Shown piece by piece: positions 58,376-64,000 of a DNA stretch of 64,000 nucleotides. How positions within the stretch are numbered: position 1 is the first letter of the stretch; each line of letters starts with the position of its first letter. This DNA comes from Bacteroidota bacterium (GTDB taxonomy: Bacteria; Bacteroidota; Bacteroidia; Bacteroidales; Bacteroidaceae), in contig JAEZKJ010000022.1 of NCBI GenBank assembly GCA_023415545.1, forward strand, positions 70,036 through 134,035. The letters run 5' to 3'. A model generated the notes under the pieces. That model made no database searches, was not told the origin of the DNA, and saw nothing but the letters and a program-made list of their open reading frames with translations. A program made the translations under genes and the position numbers.

Positions 58376-60247
58376 ATGAAAAAGATTAATCTATATTTCT
58401 GCGGATTACTTTCTCTGTTTTTAGTCTGTACTACCTCATGTACTGATTATCTAGATAGAGAACCTGATTCAGTAATCTCGTCAAGTAATGCATTCAAAAA
58501 TTTTACAAACTTTCAGGGCTATGTTGAGCAAATGTTCAACTTAATTCCTGATGTAGCTAAACATAACTGGGTTAGTTCCTTCAACTGGGGTGAAGATGAA
58601 GTTATTACTATTGGTAATGGTGAATATCTTTTTGGATTCAGTGTTGACCGTGGTAACTACCGTGACTATATAAATAAAAGTGACTGTTTCCTTGATCGTA
58701 ATTGGAACACAGGAGCTGACCGTTTTAATAAATCTCTTTGGGGAGGCTCATGGGCAGGTATACGTATCGCAAACATGGGTATCCAAGCTATAAAAGATGG
58801 TATGTTAACTGATGCAACTCAAGAGGAGAGAGATCTTATTGAAGGTCAGCTATACTTCTACCGTGCATGGTTCCATTTCCAATTGACAACTTATTGGGGA
58901 GGTCTTCCTTATATTGATACAGTATTGCCAAGTGGTGAACCATTGACATTGCCTCGTTTGAGTTACCGTGAATGTGCTGAGAAGATGATTGCAGATTTCG
59001 AACATGCAGCTTCACTTCTTCCTATTGATTGGGATAAAACAGATGTTGGTAGCCGTACTTCCGGAAATAACCAACTACGTCCTAACAAAATATGGGCTTT
59101 ATCATATTTAGGAAAAGCTCAGCTTTATGCTGCAAGTCCATTAATGAATGTTGGTCCTAATGGTAATCCAACAGATTACGATAAAGAGATGTGTAAAAGT
59201 GCTGCTCAATCATTAGGTAAAGTTTTGAAAATGGTTGAAAATGGTGAGACTCAATATTCTTTAGTTAATTTTGATGAATACCATACTCTATTTTACACAA
59301 TCCAACAAAACTGGTTGATGCCTGGTGGTACTGAAGCAATTATGCGTAGCCCTACTTATGGAGCTGACTCATATTGGCGTCAGATGAACTCATATCAGAT
59401 TGCTGATATGGCTGAAGGTGATGGTATTATTCTTTGTCCTTCTGCAAACTACGTAAACTACTTCGGTATGGCTAATGGTCTTCCTTTGAATGATCCTGAT
59501 TCAGGATTCGATAAAGAACATCCTTGGAAAAATCGTGACCCACGTTTTTACAATAACTTTATTTACGATGGTGTAAAAGTTGTTAAAGGTACTATTACAA
59601 ATGCTCAGGATGAGAAGTATCGTTATGCTGATCTAGGTACTACCGGTTCTTGGGTTAGTGACCCTCGTAAGACTAGCCGCACAGGATACTTGAATTATAA
59701 ATTTATTCCTATTGGTGCAAATAAATGGGATGTTACTTATGGTTACAGCTACGCTACTCACCTTCATTTATCTTGGTTGCGTTTAGCAGAGGTATACCTA
59801 ATGTATTCAGAAGCTGCTGCTCAAGCTTATGGTGGTGCTACTGGTAAAGATGCCACTTATGGAAAAAGTGCTGTTGAAGCTTTGAATGTTATCCGTGCTC
59901 GTGCCGGTGTAGAAGAGGTTAATACTAAGTATACAATGACACTTGATAAATTCATGGATGAGGTACGTCGTGAACGTGCTGTAGAATTAGCATTCGAAGG
60001 TCATCGTTTTAATGATTTACGTCGTTGGTTATTATTGGATAAATATCCTTATAATATAAAAACAAAACAAGAGTTTGACCGTGCAACTCCTTTAGACACT
60101 AAACTTGACCCTAAAGAGAATGCAGTTAAGAACTGGCGTGAAGAGGTCATCATTACTCGTAATTTAGATAGCAAACACTATTGGTTGCCATTCGATAATG
60201 CAGACGTAACTATGTATCCTGAATTCGGACAAAATCCAGGATGGTAA
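58376..60247 (+). CDS. SusD/RagB-family nutrient-binding lipoprotein 1
   Basis: Surface lipoprotein that forms the lid on SusC1. Lipobox 'TTSC' after a hydrophobic signal (Cys about 22), then the tetratricopeptide-based SusD fold with 'YFYRAWFHFQLTTYWGGLPYID' (about 155-176), the usual 'WLRLAEVYLMYSEAAAQAYGG' (about 465-485) and 'RRERAVELAFEGHRFNDLRRW' (about 530-550). Length about 623. The ATG at 58376 follows an AAGGAA Shine-Dalgarno-like stretch; one at 58370 is also possible. The bound substrate cannot be predicted; no glycosidase is adjacent in the window. Confidence 0.94.
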   Translation: MKKINLYFCGLLSLFLVCTTSCTDYLDREPDSVISSSNAFKNFTNFQGYVEQMFNLIPDVAKHNWVSSFNWGEDEVITIGNGEYLFGFSVDRGNYRDYINKSDCFLDRNWNTGADRFNKSLWGGSWAGIRIANMGIQAIKDGMLTDATQEERDLIEGQLYFYRAWFHFQLTTYWGGLPYIDTVLPSGEPLTLPRLSYRECAEKMIADFEHAASLLPIDWDKTDVGSRTSGNNQLRPNKIWALSYLGKAQLYAASPLMNVGPNGNPTDYDKEMCKSAAQSLGKVLKMVENGETQYSLVNFDEYHTLFYTIQQNWLMPGGTEAIMRSPTYGADSYWRQMNSYQIADMAEGDGIILCPSANYVNYFGMANGLPLNDPDSGFDKEHPWKNRDPRFYNNFIYDGVKVVKGTITNAQDEKYRYADLGTTGSWVSDPRKTSRTGYLNYKFIPIGANKWDVTYGYSYATHLHLSWLRLAEVYLMYSEAAAQAYGGATGKDATYGKSAVEALNVIRARAGVEEVNTKYTMTLDKFMDEVRRERAVELAFEGHRFNDLRRWLLLDKYPYNIKTKQEFDRATPLDTKLDPKENAVKNWREEVIITRNLDSKHYWLPFDNADVTMYPEFGQNPGW

Positions 60248-60275
60248 TTATTGATAACTTTAAAACGAAATAACA

Positions 60276-63095
60276 ATGAAACATATACATAAAGGACTCG
60301 TATGCGGACTAGCACTGTCGTTAACATGTGCTACAGCATCCGCTCAGGCTGAAGAGCTTACAGGTTTGGAGGCCGATTCCTTGAATAAAACCGTTGAGGT
60401 AGCTTTTCGTACTGTTAAGCAGAATGACCTTTTAAACGGTGTTTCTGTCATCAACATGAAGGATATGGAGAAAAAGGCTTACTCCGATTATAGTTTGAGC
60501 TTCCTTGATAATGAGATAGCAGGCTTTAATGGTAATATTTGGGGTAATAATGAATATCTTACTGTTGTCGATGGTATGGTTCGTGATGCAAACAATGTAT
60601 TGCCTCATGAAATAGAACAAATTACTGTTTTAAAAGGTGCTGCAGCTGTAGTTTTATATGGAAGCCGTGGAGCTAAAGGTGTTGTTCAAATTACAACAAA
60701 ACGTGGCCAAATAGGAGAAACTCGCATTAATGTTAGTGCCAATACAGGAATGTATGTCCCTAAAGCTTATCCAAAATATTTGTCATCTGCTCAATATATG
60801 ACTCTTTATAATGAAGCACGTGCAAATGATGGTATGGCACCTTTATACTCTGAAACAGATATTTATAATCATGGTTCAGGTATAAATCCTTATCGTTATC
60901 CAAATTTGGATATGTATGGCGATGAATACTTGCGCAAAATGTATAATCGTTCAGAGGCTATAGCTGAAATTTCAGGTGGTAACCAACGTGTACAATATTA
61001 TACTTCTGCAGGTTATTATCGCGAAGGTTCTATTCTTAAAGTAGGTAAAGCAAAGGACAACTATATCAGCCGTTTCTTCGTTCGTGGTAATGTTGACATT
61101 AAGATGAACGATTTCATCAAAGTACAAACAGATGCTAATGTGACTTTCTATGATAGCTTTTCTGCAAAAACAGATTGGTGGAAACAAGCAGCAACTTTAC
61201 GTCCTAATCGTATCTCTCCACTTATTCCATTGGATTATTTAGAGGAAAATGACTTGAACTCATGGAACATCATCAATGGTAGTAACTACTTGATTGATGG
61301 AAAATACTTTTTAGGTGGTACTCAGTTGGATCCTACTAACCCTATTGCTGATGCTTATGCAGCAGGTGATAGCAAGTATGTAAGCCGTCAGTTCCAGTTT
61401 AATACTAATTTTGATATCGATTTGAGATCATTGTTGCAAGGACTTCACTTCCGTGCAAAATATGGTATTGACTATGCTTCTACTTATAATCAGGGTTATA
61501 GCAATAAATATGCTACTTTTACTCCAACATGGACTAACTATGCAGGTAAAGAGATGATTGCTACTATTACACAGTATGGTAAAGATGAGAAGAGTGGAAG
61601 TGAAGATATCAGCAACTCGGCTTATCGTTATACATACAATCTTTCGGGTCAGTTTGATTATTCAAAAACATTTGCTGAAAATCATAATGTATTTGCAATG
61701 ATTTTAGCTAATGTTTGGCAAACTCAACAAAGTGGTCAATATCACCGTAAATCAAACTTGAATTTAGGTTTACAGGCATCTTATAATTATAAACATAAGT
61801 ACTATGTAGACTTCAGTGCTGCTATGCCTCATTCTGCAAAATTGCCTGATGGTAATCGTGGAGGTATTTCTCCTACAGTTACTTTAGGATGGAGATTGAC
61901 AGGTGAAGATTTTATGAAGAATACACCATTCGATGATTTGATGTTAACAGCATCTGTTGGTACTATAAACCAAGATATTGATATCTCAACATCGGATAAT
62001 GAAGCTGGTTACTATCTATATAAATCAGTTCTTCAACGTGGTGGATGGTATTCATGGGCTGACCTTGGTGGTGAAGCTGCTACAGAGTTCCAACGCGGTG
62101 ATAACATGGAGATGACATACGTTAAACGTAAAGAGGTAACTGTTGGTCTTCGTGGTGCAATGTTTAACAGACTGATAGATTTCGATTTCAACCTATTTAT
62201 TAGTAAAATGGAGGGTGGTTTAGCACGCGTTAACTCACTTTATCCTATATATTTTACTCAAGTTGGTTATCCTACTTCTTCAATTATCCCTTATGTAAAC
62301 TACAATAATGATTCACGTAAAGGTTTTGACTTTGCAGTAGGTGTAAATAAAAAAGTTGGTGAAGTTAATCTTCGTTTAGGTGTAACAGGTATGTACTATA
62401 AGAGTGTAGCTGATAAACGTGATGAAAACTTTGCTTATGCTTATCAAACTCGTGTAGGTAGAGCATTGAATGGCCTTTGGGGATTACAAAGTGATGGATT
62501 CTTCAATACAGAAGAAGAAATTGCTGCTTCTCCAAAACAGTTCGGCGAACTTAAACCAGGTGATATCAAATATATTGACCAAAATGGTGATAACTTAATT
62601 GATACCAATGATGAAGTTTACTTAGGACGTTGGGACAACCCTTTATCTATGGGTATAAATATTACAGCTGAATGGAAAAACTTTACATTCTATGCTCGTG
62701 GTAATGGATATTTTGGTGGTAAAGGCTTTAAAGATAGTTCATACTACAGGGCAAGTGCTGATAGTAAATACTCGGAAGCTGTTCTTGGTCGTTGGACTCC
62801 TGAAACTGCTGCAACAGCAACATATCCACGTTTAACAACAGGAAGTGCTGAAAATAATTTTAAAAGTTCAGACTTTTGGATGTTCAATACTGACTGTTTT
62901 AAATTGACTCAAATACAAGTATCTTATGAAATGCCTCAATATATATTGAATGGTTCTTTTGTTAAGGGCTTGAACTTCTTTGTTAATGGTAATAACTTGC
63001 TTACTATCTCTAAAGAACGTAAGCATATTGATATGAATGTTGGTAGTGCACCTCAAACACGCTTCTACAACATTGGTGTTAAAGCTACTTTCTAA
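60276..63095 (+). CDS. SusC/RagA-family TonB-linked outer-membrane protein 2, without regulatory-like domain
   Basis: A 939-residue SusC homologue with a signal peptide at about 1-23 ('ATASAQAE'). After it there is no carboxypeptidase-regulatory-like domain: the sequence passes through a short linker 'NKTVEVAFRTVKQND' (a possible TonB box) into a plug domain ('LTVVDGMVRDANNVLP', 'ITVLKGAAAVVLYGSRGAKGVVQITTKRG' region, about 90-150) and the barrel, which ends in 'RFYNIGVKATF'. It starts 28 bp after SusD1, so it belongs to the same operon. Its lack of the N-terminal domain and divergence from SusC1 suggest a different cargo or role. Confidence 0.92.
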   Translation: MKHIHKGLVCGLALSLTCATASAQAEELTGLEADSLNKTVEVAFRTVKQNDLLNGVSVINMKDMEKKAYSDYSLSFLDNEIAGFNGNIWGNNEYLTVVDGMVRDANNVLPHEIEQITVLKGAAAVVLYGSRGAKGVVQITTKRGQIGETRINVSANTGMYVPKAYPKYLSSAQYMTLYNEARANDGMAPLYSETDIYNHGSGINPYRYPNLDMYGDEYLRKMYNRSEAIAEISGGNQRVQYYTSAGYYREGSILKVGKAKDNYISRFFVRGNVDIKMNDFIKVQTDANVTFYDSFSAKTDWWKQAATLRPNRISPLIPLDYLEENDLNSWNIINGSNYLIDGKYFLGGTQLDPTNPIADAYAAGDSKYVSRQFQFNTNFDIDLRSLLQGLHFRAKYGIDYASTYNQGYSNKYATFTPTWTNYAGKEMIATITQYGKDEKSGSEDISNSAYRYTYNLSGQFDYSKTFAENHNVFAMILANVWQTQQSGQYHRKSNLNLGLQASYNYKHKYYVDFSAAMPHSAKLPDGNRGGISPTVTLGWRLTGEDFMKNTPFDDLMLTASVGTINQDIDISTSDNEAGYYLYKSVLQRGGWYSWADLGGEAATEFQRGDNMEMTYVKRKEVTVGLRGAMFNRLIDFDFNLFISKMEGGLARVNSLYPIYFTQVGYPTSSIIPYVNYNNDSRKGFDFAVGVNKKVGEVNLRLGVTGMYYKSVADKRDENFAYAYQTRVGRALNGLWGLQSDGFFNTEEEIAASPKQFGELKPGDIKYIDQNGDNLIDTNDEVYLGRWDNPLSMGINITAEWKNFTFYARGNGYFGGKGFKDSSYYRASADSKYSEAVLGRWTPETAATATYPRLTTGSAENNFKSSDFWMFNTDCFKLTQIQVSYEMPQYILNGSFVKGLNFFVNGNNLLTISKERKHIDMNVGSAPQTRFYNIGVKATF

Positions 63096-63118
63096 CCTAA
63101 TAAAAGTGAATATTAATA

Positions 63119-64000
63119 TGAAAAAGATAAGACTCACTGCTATTGCTGCAATGATGACAGCAGCACTTACCCTTAATACGGGATGTGATGATCTCTTTGA
63201 CCCGGCTATTGAAAACCATAAAGATGCTTCCGCTCTAGAGGAACTTCCAGCATGGGCAGTAGGTATGCTTGGACATGCTTATATAAGTAATCCATTGGGG
63301 TCATGGTCATTTAATGATGTAGCAACCGACGATGCTGTATCCAATGATCCAGGTAATAGTTACCGAAAAATGGCTACAGGTTCATGGCGTGCAAATGATA
63401 ACCCAATGGATCGTTGGCAACATTTACGTGCTTCATGGCAATATATCAATCAATTTATCGAAGTTACTGATAAAGTAAATTGGGCTGCAGACCCTCTTGT
63501 TGCTGAGATGTTTAAAGAACGTTTTAAAGGTGATGCTTATGGTATGCGTGCACTTTATATGTATCATCTGCTTCTTAACCATGCAGGTGTAGATGTAAAT
63601 GGACAATTATCTGGTGTTCCAATTGTTCTTCAATCTGAAAATTTGACATCTGACTTCAATTTGCCAAGAAACACTTTCAAAGAATGTATCGATCAACTTA
63701 ATGCAGATGCTGATTTAGCTATCAGTATGTTGCCTGAAGAGTATGGTGATATAACTGAAGAGAGTGAAGTTCCCGCTAAATATCAAGCTATGGGTGTTAC
63801 AGCAGGTCAGTATACTCGTGTATTTGGTGATAATGCCAAAAACCGTATGAGCGCAAAAATTGCACGTGCTATAAAAGCACAAGCTGCTCTGCTTGCTGCC
63901 AGTCCTGCTTATGCTGCTAGTGGTGTGACTTGGGAAGAGGCTGCTAACCGTATGGCTGATGTATTGAATAAATTGGGTCCTGATCCTGTTTCGAAGCTTG
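63119..64000 (+). CDS. SusD/RagB-family lipoprotein 2, 3' end outside window
   Basis: Starts with a lipoprotein signal ending in 'LNTGC' (Cys about 22), starts 23 bp after SusC2 and remains open to the window edge (294 codons seen). Visible SusD-type segments: 'AWAVGMLGHAYI', 'WQHLRASWQYINQFIE', 'RFKGDAYGMRALYMYHLLLNHAG' and 'AKIARAIKAQAALLAASPAYA', which match the SusD N-terminal half and TPR core. It is the partner of SusC2. Its C-terminal half and any following enzymes lie beyond the window. Confidence 0.92.

Overview
The window is a stretch of AT-rich chromosome from a member of the Bacteroidota, most likely order Bacteroidales. The reasons are: two tandem SusC/SusD pairs; an ECF sigma/FecR pair beside STN and carboxypeptidase-regulatory-like proteins; a Bacteroidota-style TonB/ExbB/ExbD set; a GldB-like protein; a DPP-IV peptidase; and repeated -7 promoter boxes of the Bacteroidota form TAnnTTTG in front of many genes. 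Genus cannot be fixed from the sequence alone. I see no phage, insertion sequence, plasmid or CRISPR genes. Most of the window is densely packed core genome.

Layout. 1-5 kb: end of a DUF1573 protein, meaB, then a minus-strand cmk-ispH-pfkA block. 4.7-10 kb: tonB, a polyprenyl diphosphate synthase with a TatD nuclease, tRNA-Ser(GGA), and exbB-membrane protein-exbD-exbD, the energising complex for the TonB-dependent receptors. 10-12.2 kb (minus): TetR regulator, fabG, RluA-type pseudouridine synthase. 12.3-12.7 kb: initiator tRNA-fMet followed by a 21-bp-period repeat array. 12.7-18.3 kb: msrA with an exported hydrolase, topB, a glutaredoxin-like protein, an RsmF-type methyltransferase. 18.4-21.4 kb: membrane protein, ECF sigma factor and small membrane protein leading into thyA-folA. 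21.4-25.5 kb: Lrp regulator, then an exported alpha-L-fucosidase, an exported M64 metallopeptidase and an acetyltransferase in one tight operon. 25.5-28.9 kb (minus): periplasmic cyclophilin, M16 protease, MATE exporter, each overlapping the next by 4 bp. 29-36 kb: TamB and a BamA/TamA-like lipoprotein barrel, overlapping by 20 bp. 36-41 kb: nucleotidyltransferase, fabI, GldB-like lipoprotein, RsmI-like methyltransferase, a membrane protein of unknown function. 41-50 kb: lipA, DPP-IV, radical SAM protein, flavodiiron protein, a second 21-bp-period array, an MscS channel, Sua5/YwlC and a PIF1/RecD-like helicase fused to TPRs.

50.3-64 kb is the accessory part. A carboxypeptidase-regulatory-like envelope protein is followed by an ECF sigma factor, its FecR-type anti-sigma factor and a second paralogous envelope protein that carries an STN domain but no TonB-receptor barrel. 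After an unusual 655-bp AT-rich leader region come susC1-susD1-susC2-susD2 (the last cut by the window edge). The natural reading is that the sigma/anti-sigma system senses through the STN protein and may control the neighbouring SusCD uptake genes.

The strongest candidates for something new are: (1) the susC1 leader, which holds a chain of overlapping mini-ORFs leading into the susC1 start codon, with a GC-rich hairpin inside and a cluster of TGTAAC motifs upstream; (2) the barrel-less STN sigma/anti-sigma module flanked by two paralogous envelope proteins; and (3) two unrelated-sequence intergenic arrays with an exact 21-bp period, both placed between convergent transcription units.
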